This document shows positions 16,879 to 27,516 of a DNA stretch of 44,852 bases, one piece after another. The translations under genes were made by a program, and so were the position numbers. The notes below the pieces were generated by a model. It was given only the letters and a program-made list of their open reading frames with translations. It was not told the DNA's origin and did no database searches. Positions within the stretch are counted from its first letter, which is position 1, and each line of letters starts with the position of its first letter. This stretch comes from Cyanobacteria bacterium M5B4 (GTDB taxonomy: Bacteria > Cyanobacteriota > Cyanobacteriia > Pseudanabaenales > Pseudanabaenaceae): positions 1 through 44,852 of the forward strand of contig PHFO01000005.1 of NCBI GenBank assembly GCA_002861535.1. Direction: 5' to 3'.

Positions 16879-18128
16879 TTAATTAACAGCAAAAAGCAGG
16901 AGTCGTTTAGATAACAACGATCGGACTGTTGCCAAACTAAGTTGGGAATTGCCGGCCAAAATCTGGGCTGTTGTAAGGGATTGATTGGCTTGCTCCATGA
17001 ACTCAAATTCAGTATCTGTGAGGTTACACACTTCGTAGTCGGGGTTGAATAAACTTTTACTTGACCAGCCCATGATGCAGGGATGTCTTAGGGGTTTAGC
17101 AGATAGTAGGACTTCATCCCGATCGGTGTCTAATTTGGGCAGGGGCGGAGCAAATAAGAAAAATTCATAATGGGCAATATCGGTATCTAACAACTCTAGT
17201 AAACGATACTGAAGTCTCTGGGGTAGGGCTTGAGCTTTAGCCAGTAATTCGGGGTTATTGCCCAATAGTCTGTCTAACTGCCATACTTTAGGATTGGAAA
17301 AGCCGCCGAATTCTAATCCCGACCGATCGATAAATGCAAACAAAGAATTGATGTTAAATCTAATTTCGTGGGGATGGAGATACATATCAGCAAAACACTC
17401 ATCCTTAGTGTTTTCTAAAAACCATCTTGTTTTTTCCCGCTGTACTAATCTATTATTTTCTGGCAGGGTAGCAAATAACGATCGTCCTAGTTTTACTCCC
17501 TGGGCAATATCGTTTTTGTCTTCTCGTAAAATTTGTAGGGCTTCCTGCATTAAACTAATTTCCCAGCGCCCGATCTCCCCATAGAGAAATAGATGTAATA
17601 AACGCCCGGTTTTAGTTTTTTAACTAGGGATTGTAAGCCCCGATCGGGGTCGGCTAAATGGTGTAGAACCCCTACACAATTGATTAAATCAAACTCCCCA
17701 CTAATTTGGTCTAAATCATAGATACTGCAATGGTGAAACTGGACCCGATCGGTAGTGCCGATCGAATGTAAAATCCTTTCCTGAGCTACTTGCAAAGTGC
17801 CCTGACTAATATCAATAGCCACAATTTGTGCCTGGGGATTCTGATGGGCTAAATATTCTGTACTGACCCCACTGCCACAGCCGGCATCTAAAATGCGGGG
17901 ATTGGTGATGGTTGGTATCTGCCCATTGGTGCAAAAAGCGTAGGCACTCTGCCAATGCCACCGCCAGTTGTAACCAGGAGGAGCTTCATCAATGACAGGA
18001 TCGGGGGGGAAAGGGAAGGCATCGTAGAGGGCAGCCACCGATCGGGTTACATCGTCAGTCATGTTGCTAAGGGCACTCAAATGATCAGATATTACAGTAT
18101 AACTGTTGAAAATCTGACCTTTCTCCAT
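16879..18128 (-). pseudogene. Class I SAM-dependent methyltransferase with C-terminal extension, one frameshift
   Basis: The first frame (17550-18128) holds a Rossmann-type SAM methyltransferase: motif I ILDAGCGSGVSTEYL (about 78), VAIDISQGTLQVA (about 101) and INCVGVLHHLADP (about 150). The second frame (16879-17550) carries an unrecognised domain of about 220 residues. It ends in a helical stretch (AQILAGNSQLSLATVRSLLS) that may be a winged-helix. Adding one T to TTT (plus-strand AAA 17587-17589) joins them as YIYFLYGEIGRW, typical for this cyanobacterial family. The substrate is unknown. ATG 18128 is the longest start; ATG 18062 (MTDDVTRSVAALYD) is equally plausible and begins at the conserved region. 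Confidence 0.75.
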
Positions 18129-18134
18129 TAAAAA

Positions 18135-19084
18135 TTATAGTTCTGTTAGTAAGAAAAGTTCTTGCTGTTGAGATGTATTAACGCCTCTGTTGCCAGCATT
18201 AGAGTTCTCGCCAGGAGAACGGTACTGCTCATTTAAGCTGTAAAAGACCCCTTCACAATAGCCCTGGATTCTAGATTCAATTTCAGCCATCTCAAGACGT
18301 TTTTCAGTCAAACAAGCGTACATTTCATCAAGTTCTACACCAAAGAATTGTCTGCCCAACTTTTTAGCAACTGTAGATGTTGTTCCAGAGCCAAGAAAAG
18401 GATCAAAAACTATATCCCCTGGATTGGAACTTGCAAGAATGACTTTGGCAACTAATTTTTCTGGTTTTTGGGTTGGATGATTCGGTATTTTTCTTGCTCT
18501 GTTATATCCCAATCTTTAGGAGAGCCATTCACAGTGTAGGGAGCTATAACTTTAAGCTTGAGTTTGACTGCATCTACATTGAATGTGTAGTTATCAGAGA
18601 CCGTACAAAACCATATATCTTCAGATGAGTTTTTCCAATTTTTGCTAGCCCCGCATCCTTTCTCTCGTTCCCAAGTAATGCGATTGCGAATGTGGAAACG
18701 ATCTTTAATCGCTTCAAACACAGCAGTTGATGATTGCCAATCACAACATACATAAATAGAAGCAGTTGGTTTTAGCAGTTTTTCAAGACGAGCTATACAG
18801 GAATCAAGCCAGTTTGTGTAGGTTTGACTATCTTGCTTTTTGAAGCTATGAGAATTGAATTTTTTATTCAGATTGTATGGTGGATCGATAAAGAGTAAAT
18901 CAACGGATTGTTTGGGTAAAAAGTCGATGATTTCAAATAGGTCTTGATTGATTGTACGGTTAATCACTTCTTCTAGTGTTACAGGTTTATCTAGGCGCAA
19001 TAGTTTCTGTTTGTATTTTGTCTTTTCTTTCTCTGTTAGAGTAATTGTTCTGTTTCTAGGAGCGCGTTCTTTATTTTGTCTCAT
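18135..19084 (-). pseudogene. Orphan site-specific DNA methyltransferase (beta-class N6/N4), one frameshift
   Basis: The N-terminal frame (18452-19084) contains the catalytic motif IV FIDPPYNL (about 95) and the target region. The C-terminal frame (18135-18512) has NHPTQKPEKLV (motif X) and the SAM-binding motif I FDPFLGSGTTS. The order DPPY then FxGxG identifies a beta-class amino-methyltransferase. One A added to the run at 18488-18492 restores DITEQEKIPNHPTQKP. I use ATG 19084 rather than the longer open frame. The gene is visibly richer in A+T than its neighbours and has no CGATCG site over about 1 kb. No endonuclease gene is adjacent. These features suggest recent acquisition as a solitary methyltransferase. 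The target sequence is unknown. Confidence 0.82.
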
Positions 19085-19313
19085 TTTATGCAAACGGGGT
19101 AGGGTTACTATTGACCACAATTTGTATCTGGGTTCAACCACCGATCGGGTGGGCGTGCAAATGATCAAATAGTACCAGGAAGCCAAGAAGGATTCTGGAA
19201 TAATTGTCGGCGGTCTGGCTTATTTTTGAGGAATTAAGAAATTTTGCCGAATATCTGCCCCATTAGGGAATGTATGGGTACAATAACCAATACATCTTTA
19301 ATCTTTGAGAGCA

Positions 19314-22300
19314 ATGGTAGCATTCAGCATTCCTGGACAGTCTTGGTTGGTGGCAGAGCGGGATAGTTGTGGCGTTGGTTTGATCGCCGATCGGTTGGGT
19401 CGCCCGACGCACAGGCTTCTGTCTTTGGCACTTAAAGCTTTGGAATGCGTGGAGCACCGCGGCGGCTGTAGCGCCGATCGGGATTCGGGGGATGGGGCAG
19501 GGGTGCTAACGGCAATTCCCTGGCAGATTTTGGCGGCGGATATACCAGGCATTGACCCCGATCGCTGTTGTGTGGGCATGGTATTTTTGCCCCAAGACCC
19601 AGAAAAGCAAGCTCTCTGTCGTGCTGTGGCTGAACGGGTGGCGCAGGAGGAGGGGTTATCTGTAGTGGGTTGGCGGGTTGTGCCCTGTAATCCTGACGTT
19701 TTGGGGGTGCAAGCGCGGGAAAATTTACCCCAGATCGAACAAGTTGTATTTACAGGGGGTAACGATCGGTCTGCATACCTGACCCGCCGCCGCATTAAGC
19801 TGGAAATTGAACGCCTCTATCCCCAGTGGCAGGAGGAGTTTTATATTGCTTCCCTTGCCTCCCGCACGATCGTTTACAAGGGGATGGTGCGATCGGTGGT
19901 GTTGGATCAGTTCTACTTAGACTTACAAAATCCTGCCTTTGTTACCCCCTTTGCCGTCTATCACCGCCGCTTTAGTACCAATACTATGCCCAAGTGGCAC
20001 CTGGCTCAGCCCATGCGCTTGCTGGGGCATAATGGCGAGATTAACACCCTCTTGGGCAACATCAACTGGTTTAAGGCGCGGGAAGGGGGGCTTGCCCATC
20101 CTGTGTGGGGGGAACGCTTCCAAGATTTATGTCCAATTTTGAAGGAGAACGAAAGCGACTCTGCTAACCTCGATCATGTGTTTGAGTTGCTGGTGGAATC
20201 GGGGCGTTCTCCCCTAGAAGCCTTGATGATTTTGGTGCCGGAGGCGTACCGCAACCAGCCGGATTTGGCGGATAAACCGGAAATTGTCGATTTCTATGAC
20301 TTTTATAGCGGCATTCAGGAGCCTTGGGATGGTCCTGCCCTCCTGGCTTTTAGTGACGGCAAGATTGTAGGGGCGCTGCTCGATCGCAATGGCTTGCGCC
20401 CTGCCCGCTATACAATTACGACGGATGATTTGTTAATCGTCAGTTCCGAAGCTGGTTCCATCGTGTTACCGGAAGAGCAAATTGTGGAAAAGGGCAGGCT
20501 GGGACCAGGACAGACGATCGCTGTTGACCTGGAGCGACAGCAAATCCTGAAAAACTGGGAAATTAAACAAACGATCGCGGGTAAGCATCCCTACGGGCAA
20601 TGGTTGCGGCAACACCGCTATAATTTAGCACCCCAGCCCTTCCACAGCCACAACAGTCTGGATCAAGAGCGGCTCCTTACTTACCAAACTGCCTTTGGTT
20701 ACACCTTAGAAGATGTGGATATGGTGATTGAAGCGATGGCAGAGAGCGGCAAGGAACCTGTTTTTGTATGGGGGATGATACCCCCCTGGCTGTTTTGTCC
20801 CAGCGCCCCCGTCTGCTCTACGACTACTTTAAGCAACGCTTTGCCCAGGTGACTAATCCCCCTATTGACCCCCTCCGCGAAGGAATGGTGATGTCCCTCG
20901 AAGTCTATTTGGGCAAGAAAGGGAATTTGCTTGATCCCGATCCTACCAGCGCCCGTCTTGTCTATCTGCAGTCTCCTATTTTGCACGAGGCAGAGTTGGA
21001 GGCGCTCTACGAAACCGATCGATCGGTGCAGTCTTTACATATTTTGTTCCCCGTGGCGGGGGATGGTCTGGAGCAAACGATCGAGACTCTCTGCGATCGG
21101 GCGGTAGAACTGGTCAAGCAGGGCTGTGAAATTTTAGTGTTATCCGATCGGGGCTTGGACGCTAACTGGGCTTTTATTCCTCCCCTTTTAGCCGTGGGAG
21201 CAGTGCACCATCGTTTGATCAGTGAGGGCTTGCGGATGCAGGTATCTTTGGTGGTGGAAACTGCCCAGTGTTGGAGTACCCATCATTTCGCTTGCCTGAT
21301 TGGCTATGGTGCTAGTGCGGTTTGCCCCTACTTGGCATTGGAAACAGTGCGCCAGTGGTGGCATAAACCGAAAACGCAGACCCTGATGGAGCAGGGCAAA
21401 ATTAAACCCCTGACGATCGAGGAGGTGCAAGCTCGTTATTGCCAGGCGGTGGAAGCAGGATTGCTGAAAATTCTCTCGAAGATGGGTATTTCTTTGCTGT
21501 CAAGCTATCACGGGGCACAGATTTTTGAAGCGATCGGGGTGGGCAAAAATGTCATCGATCGGTGCTTTAGGGGGACGGTATCCCGGATTGGCGGCATGGA
21601 ATTTGCGGATTTAGCCAGAGAGGTGCTCAACTTCCATCAGAACGCCTTTCCGGAATTAAAGCTACAGAAGCTGGTCAATATCGGCTTTGTGCAATACCGC
21701 CCAGGGGGAGAATATCACATGAATTCCCCGGAAATGGTTAAAGCCCTCCACAAAGCTGTGGCTGGCAAGGAATACGACCACTACGAAGTCTATCGCCAGC
21801 ACCTGGAAAGCCGCCCTCCGGCAGCATTAAGGGATTTATTAGAGTTTCACTCCGATCGGGCACCTATTCCCCTAGAGCAAGTGGAGCCGGTGGAGCAAAT
21901 TGTGCAGCGCTTCTGTACGGGGGCGATGTCCTTGGGGGCGCTCTCTCGGGAGTCCCATGAAGTGTTAGCGATCGCTATGAACCGCCTGGGAGGCAAGTCT
22001 AACTGCGGCGAAGGCGGGGAAGACCCGATCCGGGCGCAAAAATTAACTGATGTCGACCCTGCTACGGGCATCTCGCCCACTTTCCCCCATCTCAGGGGGT
22101 TAAGGAACGGCGATACCCCCAATTCAGCGATCAAACAGGTGGCATCGGGACGGTTTGGCGTTACTCCCGCCTATCTCGTCAGCTCCGACCAGTTAGAAAT
22201 TAAAATTGCCCAGGGGGCAAAACCAGGGGAAGGGGGACAATTGCCTGGTGCCAAGGTGAGCGAATATATCGCTATGCTGCGCAATTCCAAGCCCGGGGTG

Positions 22301-23863
22301 CCTCTGATTTCGCCGCCGCCCCACCACGACATTTATTCGATCGAAGACCTGGCGCAGTTGATCTACGACCTACATCAGATCAATCCCGCCGCCAAGGTTT
22401 CCGTCAAGTTGGTAGCAGAAATTGGCATCGGCACGATCGCGGCGGGGGTAGCCAAGGCAAACGCCGATGTGATTCAAATTTCCGGTCATGACGGCGGCAC
22501 TGGTGCATCCCCCTTGAGTTCGATCAAGCACGCGGGCACTTCCTGGGAGTTGGGTTTAAGCGAAGTCCATCAAGTCCTGCTGACTAACAAGTTGCGCGAT
22601 CGGGTGTTGTTGCGGGTAGACGGCGGCTTCAAGACGGGCTGGGATGTGGTCATGGCTGCCCTTTTAGGCGGGGAAGAATATGGTTTTGGCACAGCGGCAA
22701 TGATTGCAGAGGGTTGCATCATGGCGAGGGTCTGTCATACCAATAAGTGCCCCGTGGGTGTTACTTCCCAATTGGAGCAGTACCGCAAACGCTTCCCTGG
22801 TACTCCCGATCATGTAGTCAACTTTTTGTTGTTTGTCGCGGCAGAAGTGCGTCATTTGTTGGCAAAACTGGGTTATTCTTCTTTGTCTGACATTATTGGT
22901 CGTTCTGATCTTTTAGCTCCAAGAGCGCATCTTTCTTTGACCAAGCTGGATGCTAAACAGATCAATCTCGATTGTTTATTACGTCTACCGGATGTAAAAA
23001 CCGATCGGTCTTGGTTAAATCACGCTCCTACTGCCCACAGTAATGGCAGAGTGTTAGACGATGAAATCTTAGCAAGACCAGAAGTACAAACAGCAATTAG
23101 AGAACAACAGGACTTGTCTTTGCGTTTCACAATTGTCAATACCGATCGATCGGTAGGGGCGCGCATTGCGGGGGTAATTGCCAAGCAGCACCATAATGCA
23201 GGCTTAGCCAGTCAACTGCGATTGGAATTTACAGGAGCCGCAGGGCAGAGCTTCGGGGCGTTTAACTTGCCTGGGATGCACCTGCATCTGATCGGTGAAG
23301 CCAACGACTATGTGGGCAAAGGTATGCGGGGCGGCACAATCAGTATCACTCCCGCCCAGGGCTACAGGTACGATCCTTCCCAAAACTCGATCGTGGGCAA
23401 CACCTGTCTTTACGGTGCCACGGGGGGCTATTTGTTCGCCTACGGCAGAGCCGGGGAGCGTTTCGGGGTGCGCAATTCCGGCGCCAAAGCGGTGATTGAG
23501 GGCACAGGGGATCACTGTTGCGAATATATGACCGGCGGCGTGATCGTTGTTTTAGGTAGCACGGGACGCAATGTGGGGGCTGGCATGACCGGCGGTATTG
23601 CCTACTTTTTAGATGAAGATGGATGTTTCCAAGCCCGTCTTAGTCAAGAGAATCTGACCATTCAACGGGTACAAGCACAAGGGGGGATCGCGCAATTAAA
23701 GGAGCTATTGCAAATGAGTCTTGCTACTACTGGCAGTCAAAAAGTAAAAACTATCCTCGATCGGTGGCAACATTATCTTCCCCTATTTTGGCAAGTAGTT
23801 CCCCCCTCGGAATTGGATAGTCCAGAGGTGAAGGATGAAAAGGTAGCCGATCGGGTGCATTAA
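19314..23863 (+). CDS. glsF: Ferredoxin-dependent glutamate synthase (Fd-GOGAT), one frameshift
   Basis: This enzyme makes two glutamates from glutamine and 2-oxoglutarate using reduced ferredoxin, and is central to cyanobacterial nitrogen assimilation. The class II amidotransferase nucleophile is Cys19 ([13 protein letters not shown]), exposed after propeptide removal. Further on are the central domain, the FMN region ([32 protein letters not shown]), the 3Fe-4S cysteines in [15 protein letters not shown], and a C-terminal beta-helix ([35 protein letters not shown]). The frame breaks at the T5 run 20761-20765. One more T gives [16 protein letters not shown] and a protein of about 1517 residues, the normal size. 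A TTG at 19305 is in frame but ATG 19314 is preferred. No gltD is adjacent, as expected for the ferredoxin type. Confidence 0.93.
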
Positions 23864-23893
23864 CTTAGTGTGCAACGCTCCCTTTTCCTCTAC

Positions 23894-24020
23894 AGGACTT
23901 ACGCTAAGGAAAAATTCCCTCAATCCCTTCTCCCATAGGGGGGAGAAGGAAGTGTATCAACTTTTTCTAGTCCCCTCTCCCTTTTTGGGTGAGGGTCTTA
24001 GAAAACGATACGTAAGTCCT
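23894..24020. repeat. MITE-like interspersed repeat, copy 2 (most complete)
   Basis: This 127-bp element has perfect 10-bp terminal inverted repeats, AGGACTTACG at the left and CGTAAGTCCT at the right. It also has an internal 9-bp stem (CCTTCTCCC 23926-23934, GGGAGAAGG 23941-23949). It lies between glsF and the CIA30 gene. There is no coding capacity and no clear target-site duplication. Confidence 0.8.
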
Positions 24021-24084
24021 AATTTTTTTAACTTATGCTAAGAGAGATTATGCTTAAAGGAGTCCCAGCCTGGGAGGTGTAACT

Positions 24085-24729
24085 ATGGCATGGAATCTCA
24101 AACGCTTTGCGGATACCCTAAACTTTTTTGGTGCTCTGCCATTCGCCAATTTATTGCAACCAAATCCACGGGTAACAATTACGATGACGGCTGATGTCAT
24201 TTTTGATTTCACGGTGCCCAATCCATCCCAGGCTTCGGTCTGGGGCTGTTTAGATGATGTAGTCATGGGCGGAGTGAGTCGTAGCAGCTTCGTGATTCAG
24301 GCGAACAGCGCTCTGTTTACGGGCATAGTTTCTACTGATAATTCTGGCGGGTTTGTCTCGGTGCGTACCCGTAACTTTGAACCCGCCCTCGATCTGTCCC
24401 AGTTTAAGTCTATCCACCTCAGGGTCAGAGGAGATGGCAACCGCTATAAGTTTTTCTTGCGGGACGGTACAGGCTGGGATAGCCTTGCCTACAGCCATGC
24501 CTTTGACACGATTGCTGATGAATGGATCGATGTCACTATGCCGTTTAGCGGATTTGTCCCCGTCTTTCGGGCTAGAAGCGTTGCCAATGCCCCTCCTTTA
24601 GACCTGAAGTCTATTCGATCGATGCAGTTGATGCTGAGTAAATTTGAGATGGACGGCAAACTCAATCCTGCCTTTCGATCGGGTAGTTTTTCTTTAGAGA
24701 TTGCCACTATTGGAGCCAAAAGTATCTAG
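24085..24729 (+). CDS. CIA30 (NDUFAF1-like) family protein
   Basis: The 214-residue protein shows the CIA30 pattern from about residue 38: FDFTVPNPSQASVWGCLDDVVMGGVSRSSF (quoted as VWGCLDDVVMGGVSRSS), GIVSTDNSGGFVSVRTRN, LRVRGDGNRYKFFLRD and WIDVTMPFSGFVPVFRAR. In mitochondria the family helps assemble complex I. In cyanobacteria it is a conserved carbohydrate-binding-like beta-sandwich protein of uncertain role, possibly linked to NDH-1 or thylakoid complexes. A GGAGGT ribosome binding site lies 6 bases before ATG 24085. An internal ATG at 24184 (MTADVIFDFT) starts nearer the domain and could be the true start. Confidence 0.85.
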   Translation: MAWNLKRFADTLNFFGALPFANLLQPNPRVTITMTADVIFDFTVPNPSQASVWGCLDDVVMGGVSRSSFVIQANSALFTGIVSTDNSGGFVSVRTRNFEPALDLSQFKSIHLRVRGDGNRYKFFLRDGTGWDSLAYSHAFDTIADEWIDVTMPFSGFVPVFRARSVANAPPLDLKSIRSMQLMLSKFEMDGKLNPAFRSGSFSLEIATIGAKSI

Positions 24730-24747
24730 AGTTCCGAGCAAATTTGC

Positions 24748-25524
24748 TCACACCGATCGGGTCATTTGCACGCGATAACGATTCTTTTTCGTGACCATAA
24801 CATCATCTAGGGTTAAACGCCCCTTGCCCCGAATAGCGATCAGGTCCCCCACTTTGAGGGTATAACTGGGTTGCTCGATCGTTTTCCAATTCACGCGCAC
24901 TTCCGCCTGATGAATTAGCTCGGTCATTTTACTGCGGGACATACCAAACCCCGCCGAAGCCACCGCATCCAGGCGCAGAGAAGCTTCCACGCTCACTACT
25001 TCTTTGGTCTTAGGCGGACGAATTTGTAGCTCTTCCCACCCGATCGGTCTCACTTTGACGGGAACAGTACGGACTTGTTGTAAATGAAAGGTTAAGTACT
25101 CTCCTAAGCTAGGCTCGACAATGGCTTGAGCGCCCCGATCGCCGATGACTAAAATATCCCCAGTCTTGCCCCGATCGATGCCTGTAGCCAGCATAGCGCC
25201 CAAAAAATCGCGATGATTCGCCGGATCGAATAAAAAGTTGCCGACAATTTCTAGGGGCAGGAGGGGAATATTAGCAACTAGGGGGAACTGTTCCTGACGG
25301 GAAATTGCCAAGCGTTGCCGCTCTGCTTGGTCATAACCGCCCCAAGCCAGTATCTGCACTTCTGTAAAGCGTTGGAACAGAGTCTGAGCTTCTGCTAAAA
25401 CGGGAGGGGGCAAGAAATCGCTGTAAACCACTTCCCAGTGTTGTAGCGCCCGATCGCCCAAATCTAGGAGCCGCGCCATTTCTTCCCCAAATTCAACCCG
25501 ACTTAGGGCATCACGGGGTAGCAT
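24748..25524 (-). CDS. S4-domain RNA-binding protein (cyanobacterial photosystem II S4 / YlmH family)
   Basis: The 258-residue protein has an N-terminal YlmH-like region: HWEVVYSDFLPP, then VQILAWGGYDQAERQRLAI, GNFLFDPANHRDFLGAMLATGI and KTGDILVIGDRGAQAIV. A C-terminal S4 RNA-binding domain follows (LRLDAVASAGFGMSRSKM, VRVNWKTIEQPSYTLKVGDLI read in two parts). Bacterial YlmH relatives bind ribosomal particles and act in quality control of stalled 50S subunits. The cyanobacterial group is annotated as a photosystem II S4 protein from conservation. The start overlaps the end of the glutaredoxin gene by 14 bases, suggesting co-transcription and translational coupling. Confidence 0.88.
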   Translation of the reverse strand: MLPRDALSRVEFGEEMARLLDLGDRALQHWEVVYSDFLPPPVLAEAQTLFQRFTEVQILAWGGYDQAERQRLAISRQEQFPLVANIPLLPLEIVGNFLFDPANHRDFLGAMLATGIDRGKTGDILVIGDRGAQAIVEPSLGEYLTFHLQQVRTVPVKVRPIGWEELQIRPPKTKEVVSVEASLRLDAVASAGFGMSRSKMTELIHQAEVRVNWKTIEQPSYTLKVGDLIAIRGKGRLTLDDVMVTKKNRYRVQMTRSV

Positions 25525-25777
25525 TGAGTAACAAGTCCAATTTACCCATCGCTTCTAGTTCATAGAGGTCATCACAGCCGCCGATGTGTTCATTGTTGAT
25601 GAAAATTTGGGGCACCGATCGTTTGCCGTCCTTCCCCCGTTTTACCATGGCATCCCTTGCCGCTTCATCGCCATCAATTTTATATTCTGTATACTTAACT
25701 CCCTTGCGATCGAGGAGGGCTTTAGCGCGGATACAAAAGGGACAAAATCTCCAGGTATAGATTTCTACAGTAGCCAT
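25511..25777 (-). CDS. grxC: Glutaredoxin 3 (GrxC-type)
   Basis: This small thiol oxidoreductase uses glutathione. The 88-residue protein has the dithiol active site CPFC (WRFCPFCIRAKALL, residue 13 onward), the cis-proline segment SVPQIFINNEHIGG and the GGCDDLYEL glutathione-binding end. An in-frame extension to 25810 is possible, but ATG 25777 starts directly before the first beta strand (MATVEIYTW) and gives standard Grx3 length. The extra Cys in GGCDD is common in cyanobacterial Grx. It overlaps the S4 gene downstream. Confidence 0.93.
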   Translation of the reverse strand: MATVEIYTWRFCPFCIRAKALLDRKGVKYTEYKIDGDEAARDAMVKRGKDGKRSVPQIFINNEHIGGCDDLYELEAMGKLDLLLNATP

Positions 25778-25830
25778 TGGGTCTTGCGATATTTGAGCAG
25801 AATTTAACACTTTGCCGCTTTATTTGGCAA

Positions 25831-26942
25831 TCAGTCTCCAGATTCAGAGTGCGCCGATCGCAATTGCGCCTGAATAAAAGGCTCCAAATCTCCATTCATT
25901 ACCCCCTGCACATCAGTAGTTTCCACCCCCGTGCGCAGGTCTTTTACCATTTGGTAGGGATGGAAAACATAATTACGGATTTGATTGCCCCATGCCGCTT
26001 CTACCATATCCCCGCGGATGTCAGCGATCGCCTGCGCCCTTTGCTCCTGGGCAATGACTAGGAGTTTGGCTTTGAGCAACTGTAAGGCTTTCTCTTTGTT
26101 TTGTAATTGGGAACGCTCCTGGGTGCACCGCACGGCAATACCAGTGGGAATGTGGGTGATCCGCACTGCCGTTTCTACTTTGTTGACGTTTTGCCCCCCT
26201 TGCCCCCCGATCGGGTGGTAGTAATATCGAGGTCCTTGGGGTCTAACTCCAGGTCTACATCCTGATCGAGCATGGGCATTACTTCTACCCCAGCAAAGCT
26301 AGTCTGGCGCTTGTCGTTGGCATTGAAAGGGGAAATTCGCACCAGGCGATGGGTGCCCTTCTCCGCCGCCAGATAGCCGTAGGCATAGCGCCCACTCACC
26401 ACGATCGTGGCAGATTTGATCCCCGCCTCTTCCCCCTCCGACAGGCAGATAGTTGCACCTTAAAGCCACGATTTTCACAATAGCGGGTATACATGCGCAA
26501 TAACATTTCCGCCCAATCCTGGGCATCGGTGCCCCCCGCCCCAGCGTTAATGGTGAGGATGGCATCATTTTGGTCGTAGGGACCAGACAACAGCCGTTCT
26601 AGTTCCCACCGATCGAGGTCCTGGGTGAGACGGAGCAGACGTTCCTGGGCTTCCTGGGATAGACTGGGGTCCGGCGCTTCCCCTAAAAGTTCCACGATCG
26701 TGGCAAGGTCCTCTAGGGTTTGCTGCCAGTCCTGCCAATTTTTAACTGTAGATTTAACGCCGTCTAACTCCCTGAGTACCTTTTGCGCCAGGGTGCTATT
26801 TTCCCAAAAGTCCGGCGTAGCCGATTGGTGCTCTAGGTCATGGATGCGTGCTCTGAGGGTAGGCAGGTCAAAGATAGTCCTGGGTTTGCCCCAGGCGTAG
26901 GGTTAATTGTTCAATATGACGTTTTAATTCCAGGAGTTCCAT
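25831..26942 (-). CDS. prfB: Peptide chain release factor 2, programmed frameshift plus two apparent errors
   Basis: RF2 releases nascent chains at UGA and UAA codons. The ORF starts at ATG 26942 ([19 protein letters not shown]) and meets TGA at codon 25 in the context CTT-TGA-C, the classic RF2 recoding site. The +1 frame continues [15 protein letters not shown]. Two more breaks follow. One is near 26441-26444, where one missing base joins VQLSA to [11 protein letters not shown]. The other is at the six-C run 26194-26199 (minus-strand G6), where one more G restores the catalytic [14 protein letters not shown]. The peptidyl-tRNA hydrolysis motif GGQ is therefore broken in the sequence as written, which is implausible for an essential gene. 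Joined, the protein is about 370 residues, the family length. Confidence 0.9.
26867..26882 (-). promoter_or_regulatory. prfB programmed +1 frameshift site
   Basis: On the coding strand the sequence is AGGACTATCTTTGAC. An internal Shine-Dalgarno-like AGGA lies 4 bases before the slippery CTT-TGA-C, at codons 24-25 of prfB. This is the conserved autoregulatory device of bacterial RF2: low RF2 allows slippage past the in-frame UGA. Confidence 0.88.
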
Positions 26943-27045
26943 ATTGGTGGTGATTAAGTTAGAATAAATTTGCTGCTAATGTATAAACAAGGCATTACTG
27001 GGAACAATTATATTATTCTTTAATTGTGTAGGTACGTCTGCCATA

Positions 27046-27489
27046 ATGAAAGAGCCGCAAACCCAATATACCTTACTCATCTCCGATACCAGGGGCAAGC
27101 GCAAAGTCTCCCTGGGGGCATCGCGCTACACGATCGGGAGGCAAACCGACAATACGATTCAGATTTATTCTAAATTTGTCTCTAAACACCATGCCGCTCT
27201 GCTCCGCATTCCCCGATCGGAACCGGGGCAGTACATTTATCGCATCTTGGATGGGAGCACTGACGGCAAGCTTAGTGTCAACGGTGTGACCATCAATCGG
27301 CAAACTAAGGTGAACTCCTACGACCTACAACATGGCGACATCATTACCCTGGCGCCGGATGTGGAGTTAAAGTATCTGGTGCTTACCCCAGGCACCCTAG
27401 AGGAGGATGAATGGATCGGCTTTGAGTCTTTGCAGGAATTTGCCAATACAGGGGACAATCCCTCCCCTAACACCCTCACATCTCCCTAG
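27046..27489 (+). CDS. FHA-domain protein
   Basis: The 147-residue protein is essentially one forkhead-associated domain, a phosphothreonine-binding module. It shows SRYTIGRQTDNTIQIYSKFVS (read as two overlapping parts) with the phosphopeptide-binding Arg and the conserved SKHHA, then LSVNGVTINRQTKVNSYDLQHGDII. A short acidic and Pro/Ser/Thr-rich tail follows. It is probably a partner of a Ser/Thr kinase or of a membrane machine. No kinase gene is in the window. It is divergent from prfB and 27 bases before ldpA, so it may lead that operon. Confidence 0.88.
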   Translation: MKEPQTQYTLLISDTRGKRKVSLGASRYTIGRQTDNTIQIYSKFVSKHHAALLRIPRSEPGQYIYRILDGSTDGKLSVNGVTINRQTKVNSYDLQHGDIITLAPDVELKYLVLTPGTLEEDEWIGFESLQEFANTGDNPSPNTLTSP

Positions 27490-27516
27490 ATGTCAATCTC
27501 CCCTTAGTAGCGGGCA

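Noticed and set aside
18135-19300. A restriction-modification or other defence island
   Set aside because: Only one methyltransferase is present, with no nuclease, helicase or other defence gene on either side.
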